In this document: in pieces, positions 17,253-26,087 of the stretch
How the letters are laid out: each line of letters starts with the position of its first letter
Numbering within the stretch: the first letter of the stretch is position 1
Assembly (NCBI RefSeq): GCF_004135645.1
Contig: NZ_SDPW01000001.1
Coordinates: 186,001 to 250,000, forward strand
Length of the DNA stretch: 64,000 nucleotides
Direction: 5' to 3'
From: Senegalimassilia faecalis
Lineage (GTDB): Bacteria > Actinomycetota > Coriobacteriia > Coriobacteriales > Eggerthellaceae
Made by a program: the position numbers and the translations under genes
Notes under the pieces: model-generated
Seen by the model: only the letters and a program-made list of their open reading frames with translations
The model's database searches: none
Told to the model about the DNA's origin: nothing

Positions 17253-17276
17253 TTCGCCGGCCGGCAGGCCGGCGAA
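17253..17276 (-). terminator. Hairpin downstream of the glycosyltransferase
   Basis: A perfect 10-base stem (TTCGCCGGCC with GGCCGGCGAA) and 4-base loop begins 3 bases after the glycosyltransferase stop. The U-run on the minus strand is short (TTTACTC), so termination strength is uncertain. Confidence 0.55.
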
Positions 17277-17278
17277 AC

Positions 17279-18316
17279 CTAATTGAACTTGAAGATCTTC
17301 TGGGCTACGTGGTAGCCGGTGATGCCGATGGCTCGACCGGCTTTCGTGGGGATGTTCGTGCCCATGTTCAGCACGCTGCGCCGCACATGGCGATACACGT
17401 CGGGGTTGTGCTGCTTGAGGTATGCCCAGATTGCCTCGCGTTCGTCCTCGGCCTCGTCGGTGTTGATCATGCGCAGGAAGATGGAGCAGATGCACATCAT
17501 CATGGACAGGTAGTTCTCCATGTAGCGCTCCAGGCGCTTCTCGGCCACGCCGGAGGGCAGCTGCACGGCGTCGATCATGATGCGCGTGACGCGCAGCTGC
17601 TGATCGATACGGCTCATCATGACCGACTCGTTCACGCTTTGGTCCTCGCGCCCGATGAAGTAGCGGTACATGTCCACGTCAAGGTAGTAGATGGTCTTGA
17701 CATGCGGCAGCGGCACGTACACGAAGATGTTGTCCACGTAGAACGTGTGCTTGGGAAGCTGCAGCCCCATGCCGCGCAAAAGTTCCGTGCGGTAGATGAC
17801 CGAATGCATTAGCAGGTACTGGCTGGGGTTGAAATGCCCCACGTCCGCCCAGCCGAACTCACGCCCTTCGGGAAACACGTTGCGGTAATGCATAACGGTG
17901 CGCGTGTTCTCGTGCACCTTTTCATACACGTAGTTCGCGATGACCAGGTCGGTGGGAGCCTGACGCCCCACCTGGCTGCGCACGTAGGCCATAACGTCCT
18001 CCATGGCGCGACGGTCAAGCCAGTCGTCGGAGTCGACCACCTTGAAGTACAGGCCCGTTGCGTTGGCCAAGCCTGTGTTCACCGCCTGGCCGTGTCCGCC
18101 GTTTTCCTGGTGCACCGCCTTGATGACGCCGGGGTGGCGCGCCCGCCACTCATCGGCCTTTTCCGCCGTGTTGTCCTTCGCGGAACCGTCGTCGACGATG
18201 ATGATCTCGATGTCGTCGGTGCCCTGCGCGCCGCCGCACGCCAAGATGGACTCGATGCATTTGTCCATGTACTCGGCCGAGTTGTAGCACGGAATGGCAA
18301 ACGAAATGGTTTTCAT
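17279..18316 (-). CDS. Family 2 glycosyltransferase
   Basis: A 345-residue GT-A fold enzyme. It opens with SFAIPCYNSAEYMDKCIESI, has IIIVDDGS, and the metal/nucleotide-sugar motif VVDSDDW. These define GT2, which transfers sugar from a nucleotide donor to a polysaccharide or lipid acceptor. The C-terminal part has amphipathic helices but no clear membrane spans, so it probably acts at the inner face of the membrane. TAGGAAAGG lies before the ATG. It stands alone, not within a polysaccharide cluster, so donor and acceptor cannot be inferred. Confidence 0.88.
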   Translation of the reverse strand: MKTISFAIPCYNSAEYMDKCIESILACGGAQGTDDIEIIIVDDGSAKDNTAEKADEWRARHPGVIKAVHQENGGHGQAVNTGLANATGLYFKVVDSDDWLDRRAMEDVMAYVRSQVGRQAPTDLVIANYVYEKVHENTRTVMHYRNVFPEGREFGWADVGHFNPSQYLLMHSVIYRTELLRGMGLQLPKHTFYVDNIFVYVPLPHVKTIYYLDVDMYRYFIGREDQSVNESVMMSRIDQQLRVTRIMIDAVQLPSGVAEKRLERYMENYLSMMMCICSIFLRMINTDEAEDEREAIWAYLKQHNPDVYRHVRRSVLNMGTNIPTKAGRAIGITGYHVAQKIFKFN

Positions 18317-18586
18317 AGCAAACCTTTCCTATGGGTTCGGCCCGACCGGGCCGTTCGATTCGCATGCGAACGACGGCAGCGCCAAGCGCGTTGCCCCGCA
18401 GGACCGCGCATCGCGACGCACGCCGTTTATTTGCTCCGCCAGCCATTTTACCGGTCGCGCAGCATCGCGACGTACTAACATCGGACATTGTGGATAAAAT
18501 TCAACTGTAACGTTTGGGCATTTTCGCCGAAAAGCCCGACAACGCCGATAGATTGAGGCGCCACATCGCGAAGAAAGGAAACGTGC

Positions 18587-19594
18587 ATGACCTCGTTTTT
18601 GGAATCCATGATCGCTCGCGCAAAAGCCGACAAGCAAACCATCGTGCTGGCAGAAGGCGACGACCCGCGCACGCTTGAAGCCGCCGAGACCATCTTGGCG
18701 CAAGATGTGGCGAACCTCATCATCCTGGGCGACGTCGAGGGCATCAAGGCATCGGGGCGCAACCTCGAAGGCGCGCAGCTGATCGACCCGCGCACGTCCG
18801 AGCTTGCCGCCGAGTTCGCCGACACGTTCTACGAGCTGCGCAAGAACAAGGGCATGACCCCTGAAAAGGCCGCCGAAACGGTGAAGGACGTGCTGTACTT
18901 CGGCGTCATGATGGTGAAGACCGGCCGTGCCGACGGCATGGTTGCCGGCGCGTGCCACGCAACCGGCGACGTGCTGCGCCCCAGCCTGCAAATCCTGAAG
19001 ACAGCCCCGGGCGTAAAGCTGGTCAGCAGCTTCTTCGTCATGGTGGCGCCGAACTGCGAATACGGCCAGGACGGCACGTTCCTGTTCAGCGACTGCGGCC
19101 TGGAGATTCAGCCCGACGCCGAGAAGCTTGCCCACATTGCCGTGAACTCCGCGAGGTCGTGGAAGAACCTCATCGGCACCGAGCCGGTGGTGGCCATGCT
19201 GTCGCATTCCACGTACGCTTCCGCGAAGAACGACGACCAAGCCAAGGTTGCCCAGGCCGCGGCCATCGCGCGCGAACTTGCCCCCGAGCTGGCGCTTGAC
19301 GGCGAGCTGCAGGCCGACGCGGCCATGGTGCCTTCCGTGGGTGCCTCGAAGGCTCCCGACAGCAAGGTGGCGGGGCATGCGAACTGCCTGATCTTCCCCG
19401 ACCTGGACGCGGGCAACATCGGTTACAAGCTGGTGCAACGCCTGGCGCATGCCGAGGCGTTCGGCCCGGTCACGCAGGGCATTGCTGCCCCGGTGAACGA
19501 CCTGTCGCGCGGCTGCGTGGCCCACGACATCGTCGGCGTCATCGCCATCACGTGCGTGCAGGCGCAGGCGAAGAAGGCGGCGGAAGCGGAATAG
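18587..19594 (+). CDS. pta: Phosphate acetyltransferase
   Basis: A 335-residue short-form Pta, which converts acetyl-CoA and phosphate to acetyl phosphate and CoA. The family pattern is clear: IVLAEGDDPRTLEAA near the start, GMVAGACHATGDVLRPSLQI, VNSARSWKNL, and LIFPDLDAGNIGYKLVQRLA near the end. GAAAGGAAACGTGC gives a good ribosome site. AckA, the next enzyme in the pathway, lies downstream but on the opposite strand. Together they make acetate and ATP, which suits a fermenting anaerobe. Confidence 0.96.
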   Translation: MTSFLESMIARAKADKQTIVLAEGDDPRTLEAAETILAQDVANLIILGDVEGIKASGRNLEGAQLIDPRTSELAAEFADTFYELRKNKGMTPEKAAETVKDVLYFGVMMVKTGRADGMVAGACHATGDVLRPSLQILKTAPGVKLVSSFFVMVAPNCEYGQDGTFLFSDCGLEIQPDAEKLAHIAVNSARSWKNLIGTEPVVAMLSHSTYASAKNDDQAKVAQAAAIARELAPELALDGELQADAAMVPSVGASKAPDSKVAGHANCLIFPDLDAGNIGYKLVQRLAHAEAFGPVTQGIAAPVNDLSRGCVAHDIVGVIAITCVQAQAKKAAEAE

Positions 19595-19626
19595 CTTTCA
19601 GTTGTAGTTGCGCTTGAGGATTGGAA

Positions 19627-19659
19627 GGCCCTGCAGCGGTTTGCTGCAGGGCCGTTTTT
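19627..19659 (+). terminator. Terminator of pta
   Basis: A 10-base GC-rich stem (GGCCCTGCAG with CTGCAGGGCC), 7-base loop and GTTTTTG tail lie 33 bases past the pta stop. It is a textbook intrinsic terminator on the plus strand. Confidence 0.9.
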
Positions 19660-19750
19660 GTTGGGTAGTTCGCGCGAAGCACGTTAGCGTGTTGGTGGAT
19701 GCCAGCCGTTTTGAGAAATTTTGCGACGCGCCTTTGGCGCTGTTTTGTTG

Positions 19751-19772
19751 GGGTTGAGCTTTCGCTCAACCC
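19751..19772. repeat. Inverted repeat between pta and ackA
   Basis: GGGTTGAGC, TTTC, GCTCAACCC is a perfect 9-base stem with a 4-base loop. It sits between the two terminators and has no U-run. It may be a dispersed repeat or an extra pause hairpin. Nothing else is recognisable in 19660-19829. Confidence 0.6.
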
Positions 19773-19829
19773 TACGGATTGGTAGAGCATGCAGTTTGCC
19801 GCTGCGGGATTTATTCAGCCTGTAGACGC

Positions 19830-19861
19830 AAAGAAACGGCCTGATATGAGGCCGTTTCTTT
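19830..19861 (-). terminator. Terminator of ackA
   Basis: A perfect 12-base stem (AAAGAAACGGCC with GGCCGTTTCTTT) and 8-base loop lies 27 bases beyond the ackA stop. A-rich and T-rich ends on both sides let it work in either direction, so it also insulates against pta read-through. Confidence 0.85.
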
Positions 19862-19888
19862 TGGTAGGTATTCGCTTTGCTAGTTGGC

Positions 19889-21106
19889 TTACTGAGCGCT
19901 GATTCCTACTTGTTGATCGTGGACGATCTCGTAAGTGTCGCGGGCGATCATGTATTCCTCGTTCGTAGGGATGATGATAATCTGCACGGCGGAATCGTCG
20001 GTGGAGATGATGCGCTCGAAGCCGCGATGGCGGTTCTTCTCCTCGTCAAGCACGATTCCCAGCGGCTGCAGGCCGCTGAAGATCATGCGACGCATCTTCT
20101 CGCAGTTCTCGCCCACGCCCGCCGTCAACACGATGGCGTCCACGCCGCCCATGACGGCGATGTACTGGCCGATGCACTTCTTCACGGAGTTCGAAAACAT
20201 GTCGTAGGCCAGCATGGCGCGCTCGTTGCCCTCTTCGGAAGCGGTGCGTACGCTGCGCAGGTCGTTCGACACGCCGGAAATGCCCAAAAGGCCCGACTTC
20301 TTGTTCATGAGGTCGTTCATCTCGGCGGCTGAAAGGTTCTCATGCTCCATGATGAACGGCACGATGGCGGGGTCGATGGCGCCGCAGCGCGTGCCCATCA
20401 TCAAACCGTCAAGCGGCGTGAGGCCCATGGACGTGTCCACGGCAACACCATGGTCGATGGCCGACGCCGAGCAGCCGTTGCCAAGGTGCAGCGTGATAAG
20501 CTTCAGGTCCTCAAGCGGTTCGTCAAGCACTACGGCCGCGCGCTCGGAGATGTAGCGGTGCGACGTGCCGTGAGCGCCATATTTGCGGATGGCGTACTTC
20601 TCGTACATCTCGTACGGAAGCGGGTACATGTAAGCCTTCGGCGGCAGCGTCTGGAAGAACGACGTGTCGAACACGGCCACCATGGGAATGCCCGGCATGT
20701 GCTTCTGGCACGCGCGGATTCCCATAAGCGCGGCGCCGTTGTGCAAAGGCGCCAGCTCAGCCAGCTCGTCGATCTTCGCGATGACGTCGTCGTCGATGAG
20801 CACGGAGCGGTCGAAGTACTTGCCGCCCTGCACGATGCGATGACCCACCGCGTCGATTTCGGAAAGCGAAGAAATAGCGGCATCTTCGCCGGACACCAGC
20901 GAGTCGAGCACCAGCGCCATAGCGTCGTCGTGGTCGGCCATCTTCGCGTCGATGACCACTTCGTTGTCGTCAAGTCCATGTTTGTGGAACGCTTGGGCGC
21001 TGCCAACGCGTTCGCAAATGCCCTTGGCCATGAGCGTATGCGTTTCAACATTGATGAGCTGGTATTTCAGCGATGAAGAACCCGCATTGATAACCAAAAC
21101 GTTCAA
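19889..21106 (-). CDS. ackA: Acetate kinase
   Basis: A 405-residue ASKHA-fold kinase that makes acetate and ATP from acetyl phosphate and ADP. It starts NVLVINAGSSSLKYQLI and contains HRIVQGG, FDTSFFQTLP, YGAHGTSHRYIS and the ATP-binding stretch TLHLGNGCSASAI, all diagnostic. The start codon is TTG at 21106, with AAGGAGG 7 bases upstream, which is why the uncommon codon is accepted. It faces pta rather than following it, an unusual arrangement for this pair. Confidence 0.96.
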   Translation of the reverse strand: MNVLVINAGSSSLKYQLINVETHTLMAKGICERVGSAQAFHKHGLDDNEVVIDAKMADHDDAMALVLDSLVSGEDAAISSLSEIDAVGHRIVQGGKYFDRSVLIDDDVIAKIDELAELAPLHNGAALMGIRACQKHMPGIPMVAVFDTSFFQTLPPKAYMYPLPYEMYEKYAIRKYGAHGTSHRYISERAAVVLDEPLEDLKLITLHLGNGCSASAIDHGVAVDTSMGLTPLDGLMMGTRCGAIDPAIVPFIMEHENLSAAEMNDLMNKKSGLLGISGVSNDLRSVRTASEEGNERAMLAYDMFSNSVKKCIGQYIAVMGGVDAIVLTAGVGENCEKMRRMIFSGLQPLGIVLDEEKNRHRGFERIISTDDSAVQIIIIPTNEEYMIARDTYEIVHDQQVGISAQ

Positions 21107-21201
21107 CGGCCTGCCTCCTTAGCGTAATTGTTCGAGAAGCCATTGTAGCCGGGTTGCGCGCCTTAAGCTGCAAAGACAAGGCCACGCATCGGCAAGCGGT
21201 T

Positions 21202-21459
21202 CTACGACAGCGTGGTGTCGCGCTGCTCGTCGGAAACTTCAGGCTCAAGCTGCCCCATCAGCACGTCCACCTTCTGCTGCGCATCGCTCAGGCGGCCCTG
21301 CAGGGCACGCAGCAGCGCCACGCCGCGCTCGTATTTCGCCAGGCTGTCCTCAAGTTCAAGCGTGTTCGACTCAAGCGTGCCCACGATGCCGTCAAGCTCG
21401 GCCATGGCCTCGCGAAACGTCAGCTGCTCGATAGGCTTTTCGTTCTGTACGGGTTCCAT
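21202..21459 (-). CDS. xseB: Exonuclease VII small subunit
   Basis: An 85-residue helical protein: LTFREAMAELDGIVGTLESN, then LELEDSLAKYERGVALL, which is the XseB signature. It binds XseA to form exonuclease VII, which degrades single-stranded DNA from both ends. ATG 21459 is preferred: AAAGGA lies 8 bases upstream, while the upstream ATG at 21468 would overlap that site. The ribosome site lies inside the end of xseA, one base separates the two genes, and translation is probably coupled. Confidence 0.92.
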   Translation of the reverse strand: MEPVQNEKPIEQLTFREAMAELDGIVGTLESNTLELEDSLAKYERGVALLRALQGRLSDAQQKVDVLMGQLEPEVSDEQRDTTLS

Positions 21460-21460
21460 A

Positions 21461-22957
21461 TCATGCATCCTTTCGGGAATCGGTTTGCTGGGAAGCGGTA
21501 GCGTGCGCCTCGACGCGGCAGGCAAGAACGCCGTCGGAAACGGAAACATCGACGCGGCTGCCAACAGGCGCGGCCGCAACGTGCTTCACCACGGCCCCCT
21601 CTTCATTGCGCGCGATGGCGTAGCCGCGTCCAAGCACGGCAAGCGGGGAAAGCGCGTCAAGCTGCGCTGCCGCCACGCCGAACTGCTGGCGATAAGGCTG
21701 CGTAAGCGAACCGCCAACGCCGACAAGGCGCTGACGCGCATGCGCAAGGTCGCTCGATAGCGCACGCGTGGCTGCGGGAAGGGCGCGCACCAATCGTTCG
21801 CGGTCATGCTCGACAAGCTGCGCGACCGAAGCCACGCCAACAGGCAGCACGCGCGCGAAACGATCTTTCAAGTGCCCAAGCGCCACCGCATCCTCGTTGA
21901 CGGCGTTCGGCAGCGCCGTGGCCAGGCGTTCCTGCATGCGCGCAACCTGCAGGCGGTCTTTGTCCAGGCTTGCGGGCAGCGCACGGCTCAAACGGTCGGC
22001 CGCAACGTCAAGCCCCATGGCGGGTGCCGCTAACAGCGCGTTCGAGTCGCGAAACACCGGATGCGCGGCCGCGCGGCCAAGGCGGGCCGCCGCATGCTCG
22101 ATGCTGCGCTGCGCACACGCCGACAAGCTGCCGGTCCGTGCCGCGAACAACGCGTCAAGCGACTCGCGCGCGGGGCTGACCTTCTCGGCAGCCGCCGTTG
22201 GCGTGGAGGCGCGCAAATCGGCAACCATATCGGCGATAGACGTGTCGGGCTCATGCCCGATGCCGGTGACCACGGGCACGGGGCACTTCACGATCATGCG
22301 TGCCAAAAACTCGTCGTTGAACGGCATAAGGTCCTCGTACGAGCCGCCGCCGCGTACCACCAGCACCACTTCGGCGCCCGCGTGCACCACGGCGCGCATG
22401 CCCTCAACAATGCCGGCTGGCGCCTGCGGCCCCTCAACGGCCACGCCGGCAAGCAGCACGCGAGCCACGGGAAAACGACGCCGCAGCGTGCGCAGCACAT
22501 CGTGCACCGCGTCGCCGCGCGGGCTGGTTACCAAGCCGATGGTCAGGGGAAACACCGGAATCGGCAGCTTTCGCGCCGGGTCCATAAGCCCTTCGGCCGA
22601 AAGCTTGCGCGCAAGGTTGGCCACCTGCAGGCGCAGGTTGCCCTCGCCGGCAAGCGCCACGGAGAACACGTCGAAGTTCATGCGGCCCTTCGCCGCGTAT
22701 AACGTGAAACGGCCGGTCAGCTCGACAAGCTGACCGACGCGCATCTGCACGCCTGCGGCGCGGTATCGGTTGTTCCACATCATGCACGGCAGGCTGGCCG
22801 ACTTGTCCTTCACCGTGAAGTACACGGCTTTGTAGCCGGGCTTGTTCGAAAGCTCGGAAACCTCGCCCACCAGGCGCACGGTAACGCCTTCAAGCGCGCC
22901 TTTCGCAAGCGCCATGGCAGCGGAAACGGAAAGCGCCGGCCTTTCGCTATTCGTCAT
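21461..22957 (-). CDS. xseA: Exonuclease VII large subunit
   Basis: A 498-residue catalytic subunit. The N-terminal OB-fold (VRLVGEVSELSNKPGYKAVYF, then MMWNNRY) binds single-stranded DNA. It is followed by the nuclease core with GLVTSPRGDAVHDVLRTL, VVRGGGSYEDLMPFNDE and TGIGHEPDTSIADMVADLRA. A long helical section and the end YAIARNEEGAVVKH complete it. The start at 22957 overlaps the end of the zinc protease gene by 11 bases. The longer frame upstream is ignored because it lies inside that gene. Confidence 0.95.
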   Translation of the reverse strand: MTNSERPALSVSAAMALAKGALEGVTVRLVGEVSELSNKPGYKAVYFTVKDKSASLPCMMWNNRYRAAGVQMRVGQLVELTGRFTLYAAKGRMNFDVFSVALAGEGNLRLQVANLARKLSAEGLMDPARKLPIPVFPLTIGLVTSPRGDAVHDVLRTLRRRFPVARVLLAGVAVEGPQAPAGIVEGMRAVVHAGAEVVLVVRGGGSYEDLMPFNDEFLARMIVKCPVPVVTGIGHEPDTSIADMVADLRASTPTAAAEKVSPARESLDALFAARTGSLSACAQRSIEHAAARLGRAAAHPVFRDSNALLAAPAMGLDVAADRLSRALPASLDKDRLQVARMQERLATALPNAVNEDAVALGHLKDRFARVLPVGVASVAQLVEHDRERLVRALPAATRALSSDLAHARQRLVGVGGSLTQPYRQQFGVAAAQLDALSPLAVLGRGYAIARNEEGAVVKHVAAAPVGSRVDVSVSDGVLACRVEAHATASQQTDSRKDA

Positions 22958-23609
22958 GGGACTGCAGCAGCCACAACAGCTGCAGGATAGACGTAAGCGC
23001 AGCGGCAACGTAGGTGAGCGCGCAGGCGCGAAGCACGGAATACGCGCCGGACTGCTCGGCCGACGTGATGCCCTGCGTGGTCAGAAACGCCAGGCCGCGG
23101 CGCGACGCATCGAACTCAACTGGCAGCGTGACCAGCTGGAACAGCACGACGACGGCGTACATGATGATGGCAAGCGTGGTAAGGCCCGCCATGTGCATGA
23201 AAATGCCGATCATCAGCAGGAACACCCAGGCGTTCGAAGCGAAGTTCACGGCGGGCACCAGCGCGCCGCGAATCCTCATGGGCGCATAGCCCTCGGCGAA
23301 CTGACAGGCATGGCCCACTTCGTGGCACGCCGTGGCGATAGCCGTGATGGACGTGCCGCCGAACGCGTCGGGGTCAAGTGTGATGGAGTTCGAGCGCGGG
23401 TCGAAGTGGTCCTGCTGCGGGCCGCCGCGATGAATCTGCACGCCCGTGACGCCGTTGGCGGCAAGCATGCGCTCGGCCATCTGCGCGCCGGTGATGCGCG
23501 TGGAAGCGGGAACGCGCAGGTACTTGTTGATCTGGCGATTCACGTACCACGTGGCGCCCATGCCGATGACCATGGTGACGACGATAAGTGATAGATAGCT
23601 CATGCTCAT
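22947..23609 (-). CDS. YugP-type zinc membrane protease
   Basis: A 220-residue membrane protein of the YugP family. It has an N-terminal membrane span (SLIVVTMVIGMGATWYV), the zinc-binding motif ACHEVGHACQ with two His and the catalytic Glu, and three or so later spans. The sequence RSNSITLDPDAFGGTSITAIA before the motif is also typical. The family is a predicted neutral zinc metallopeptidase with unknown substrates. ATG 23609 has AAGGAG 13 bases away, somewhat far; ATG 23603 is an alternative. It overlaps xseA, so the three genes form one unit. Confidence 0.85.
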   Translation of the reverse strand: MSMSYLSLIVVTMVIGMGATWYVNRQINKYLRVPASTRITGAQMAERMLAANGVTGVQIHRGGPQQDHFDPRSNSITLDPDAFGGTSITAIATACHEVGHACQFAEGYAPMRIRGALVPAVNFASNAWVFLLMIGIFMHMAGLTTLAIIMYAVVVLFQLVTLPVEFDASRRGLAFLTTQGITSAEQSGAYSVLRACALTYVAAALTSILQLLWLLQSHDE

Positions 23610-23803
23610 GAGGTAGCTGCAACTCCTTTTTGCGGGTTTGCGCGCCATCCCGGCGCGAAGGGGCGCCACACGCGGCGCCGTAATGTCCAGCAAGCAGTAT
23701 ACCGAAGCGAAACAGTTGGAAAACGCCTTCACAAGGGTTCCCGCGAAACGTTCGCATTCCGTTACCGAACGCGCCGCGCAAGCGCGCGCAGGCCGAGCAG
23801 GCG

Positions 23804-24958
23804 CTACTCTTCCCCGTCGAGGCGCGTGACCTTCAGCTCGTGGCCCTCTAGCGAGAGCATGAGCTTGCCTTCCAGAAGCTCGATAAGCTCTTCACCCACG
23901 AGCGCCCGGCGCCAGCCGCGCAGCAAATCGATGCCCTGACGATATCCGCGCGCGACGCGCACCAGGTCGTCGTGGCTGGCCAGCGTGGGAAACGCCACGC
24001 CGTTTTCCTTCGCCCGCAAGCGCACCAGCGCGCTCATGAGGTCAAGCGGCGCATCGACGTTCGGCTCGTTCTTGCCGCCGCGATCGGGCTCGGGCCACGT
24101 GTTCGGGCTTGCGTCCATGGCGGCTTTCATAAGCGAAGCCACCGTGCGGGCGTCGCGCGTGTTCAGCTTCTCGCGCATGCCGCGCACCATGAACAGGTCG
24201 TCGATGGTGCGCGCCTCGCGCTTGCACGCCTCCACGATCTGCTCGTCGGTGATCACCCACTTGCGCGGCACGTTGCGCTTCTGCGCCGTGATCTCGCGCC
24301 ACGCCGCAACCTCGCGAGCGGCGGCAAGCTGGCGGCGCGAAAGCTGCCCGACGCGCTTGAGCCTGCGATAGCGCTCGCGTTCGTCGGAATCGAAACGCGC
24401 CGGATCGCGCATCTCGGCGAACTCGGGGTCAAGCCAATGCAGCCTCCCTTGGCTTTCCAGCTGCTCCTTCATGTGGCGGTACATGCGCGGAAGGTAGATG
24501 ACGTCGTCGGCGGCGTAATCAAGCTGCGATTCGGACAGCGGGCGGCGCGACCAATCGGTGAACGAGTCCATCTTGCGCAGCGACACGCCGCATTCGGCGC
24601 TTACGAGCGCGCCGTAGCCAATCTGCTGCGTGTGCCCAAGCAGCGCCGCGGCAACCTGCGTATCGAACAGGGGGTTCGGCAGCACGCCCACCTCGTGCCA
24701 CAGGATTTCCAGGTCCTGTCCGCCGGCATGCAAGATTTTCGTGACGTTTTCGTCTTCAAGCAGCGGGGCCAGCACATGCAAGTCCTGAATGGCGAACGGG
24801 TCGACGATGACCACCTCGTCATCGGTGGCAAGCTGGATAAGGCACAGCCGCGCATAATACGTCTTCTCACGCAGGAATTCGGTATCGATGGCAAGCACGC
24901 TGGAGTTGTGCGCGCGGGCGATAAACGCCTCGAATGTTTCTTGGTTTGCGATGTACAC
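23804..24958 (-). CDS. rnd: Ribonuclease D
   Basis: A 3'-5' exoribonuclease of about 384 residues. DEDDy active-site elements are present: LAIDTEFLREKTYY, HAGGQDLEIL, and the Asp/Tyr motif SESQLDYAADDV. An HRDC domain follows (SRRQLAAAREVAAWREITAQ, then VITDEQIVEAC), as in RNase D, which trims tRNA precursors and other stable RNAs. Two GTG starts are possible. The one at 24958 (MYIANQETF) is chosen because GAGGA lies 8 bases upstream; the one at 24973 has no visible ribosome site. It is divergent from the lipid kinase gene. Confidence 0.88.
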   Translation of the reverse strand: MYIANQETFEAFIARAHNSSVLAIDTEFLREKTYYARLCLIQLATDDEVVIVDPFAIQDLHVLAPLLEDENVTKILHAGGQDLEILWHEVGVLPNPLFDTQVAAALLGHTQQIGYGALVSAECGVSLRKMDSFTDWSRRPLSESQLDYAADDVIYLPRMYRHMKEQLESQGRLHWLDPEFAEMRDPARFDSDERERYRRLKRVGQLSRRQLAAAREVAAWREITAQKRNVPRKWVITDEQIVEACKREARTIDDLFMVRGMREKLNTRDARTVASLMKAAMDASPNTWPEPDRGGKNEPNVDAPLDLMSALVRLRAKENGVAFPTLASHDDLVRVARGYRQGIDLLRGWRRALVGEELIELLEGKLMLSLEGHELKVTRLDGEE

Positions 24959-25027
24959 CCGGTAAATCCTCACGATCGCCTACTATCTGCGGTACCATGC
25001 AATGATAATGCAAGAAAGGGGGCAGCG

Positions 25028-25936
25028 GTGAAACTGCTCGTCATAAACAACCTCTCATCGGGCTACGGCGAAGGCGCCGTGTACGATTTCGTCCGCAGCT
25101 TCGCCCGCGACGGCGACGAGGTGTGCATGCGTTCCACCGACGGCACCACGCCCGTTGAAACGCTGGTGGAAGGCGCGCAAGACTACGACGCCGTCATCGC
25201 CGCGGGCGGGGACGGCACGGTGGCCACGGTGTGCTACCTGCTGGCGAACACGGGCATCCCCGTGCTGCCCTTCCCCGCCGGCACCGCTAACTTGCTGGCA
25301 TTGAACCTTGCCAGCCCGCTTGAGCCGCACGCATTGGCCAAGATGGTGCGCGGCGGGCAGACGCTTGACTTCGACATGGGCGAGATCACCGTCGGCCAGC
25401 GCAAGTTCGGGTTCTCCATCATGGCGGGCGCCGGCTACGACGCCACCATCATGCGCGGCGCGCAGCGCGGAAAGCGCCTGCTCGGGCCCATCGCGTACCT
25501 GCAGTCGGCCGTCATGAACGCCATACCGCAGCAATCGAAGTTCACGCTTGACCTTGACGGACGCACCGTGGAAAGCGAAGGCTTGGGCGTGCTGCTGGTG
25601 AACTTCTCGAAAATCCAGTTCGACATCACCGTCACGCACGAAAACGAGCCGCGCGACGGCGAATTCGACGTGGTGGTGCTGAAGGCGAAAACGGCTTTCG
25701 ACCTGATCCCGGCCGTGTTCGCCGGCATCCTCGACCGCGACGGCGAGTTCCCCGACCGCACGGACGCGCTTGAAATTTTCCGCGCGAAGGAGGTTGCCGT
25801 CAGCGCCGATCCACCCATGGAAGTGCAGTACGACGGCGAAGCCACAGGGCTTACCACGCCGTTTTCCGCGCGCATCCTGCCCCGCGCCACGCGCCTGTTC
25901 ATCTCCGACGAAGGCTACGGCCAGTTCGCGAAGTAG
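25028..25936 (+). CDS. Diacylglycerol/lipid kinase family protein
   Basis: A 302-residue protein of the DagK/YegS/sphingosine kinase family. It starts KLLVINNLSSGYGEG and has the nucleotide loop AAGGDGTVATVCYLL followed by PFPAGTANLLALNL. It ends with the usual beta-rich domain. These enzymes phosphorylate lipids such as diacylglycerol for phospholipid recycling; the exact lipid is unknown. GTG 25028 is chosen, with AAAGGGG six bases before it. The open frame runs 350 codons further upstream, but that is only the antisense of rnd. Confidence 0.85.
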   Translation: MKLLVINNLSSGYGEGAVYDFVRSFARDGDEVCMRSTDGTTPVETLVEGAQDYDAVIAAGGDGTVATVCYLLANTGIPVLPFPAGTANLLALNLASPLEPHALAKMVRGGQTLDFDMGEITVGQRKFGFSIMAGAGYDATIMRGAQRGKRLLGPIAYLQSAVMNAIPQQSKFTLDLDGRTVESEGLGVLLVNFSKIQFDITVTHENEPRDGEFDVVVLKAKTAFDLIPAVFAGILDRDGEFPDRTDALEIFRAKEVAVSADPPMEVQYDGEATGLTTPFSARILPRATRLFISDEGYGQFAK

Positions 25937-25975
25937 GCGAGACGGACTCAGCGACCATAAACATCGCGCGCAGCA

Positions 25976-26013
25976 AAACGCCCTTGCATCCATCCTGAGT
26001 GCAAGGGCGTTTC
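25976..26013 (+). terminator. Terminator of the lipid kinase gene
   Basis: A perfect 13-base stem (AAACGCCCTTGCA with TGCAAGGGCGTTT) with an 11-base loop, 40 bases past the stop. The flanking A and T runs let it also serve the convergent terC gene. Confidence 0.85.
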
Positions 26014-26087
26014 TGTATCGCACGAAGGCGGCAGCGAGCTTCGTCAAGCCACCGCCTTCGCAACCTGCGATAGCGTTAGCGCAAGGG

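Noticed and set aside
23972-25027. Upstream extension of the lipid kinase frame to 654 codons.
   Set aside because: It covers the antisense of ribonuclease D. The family start and a good ribosome site lie at 25028.
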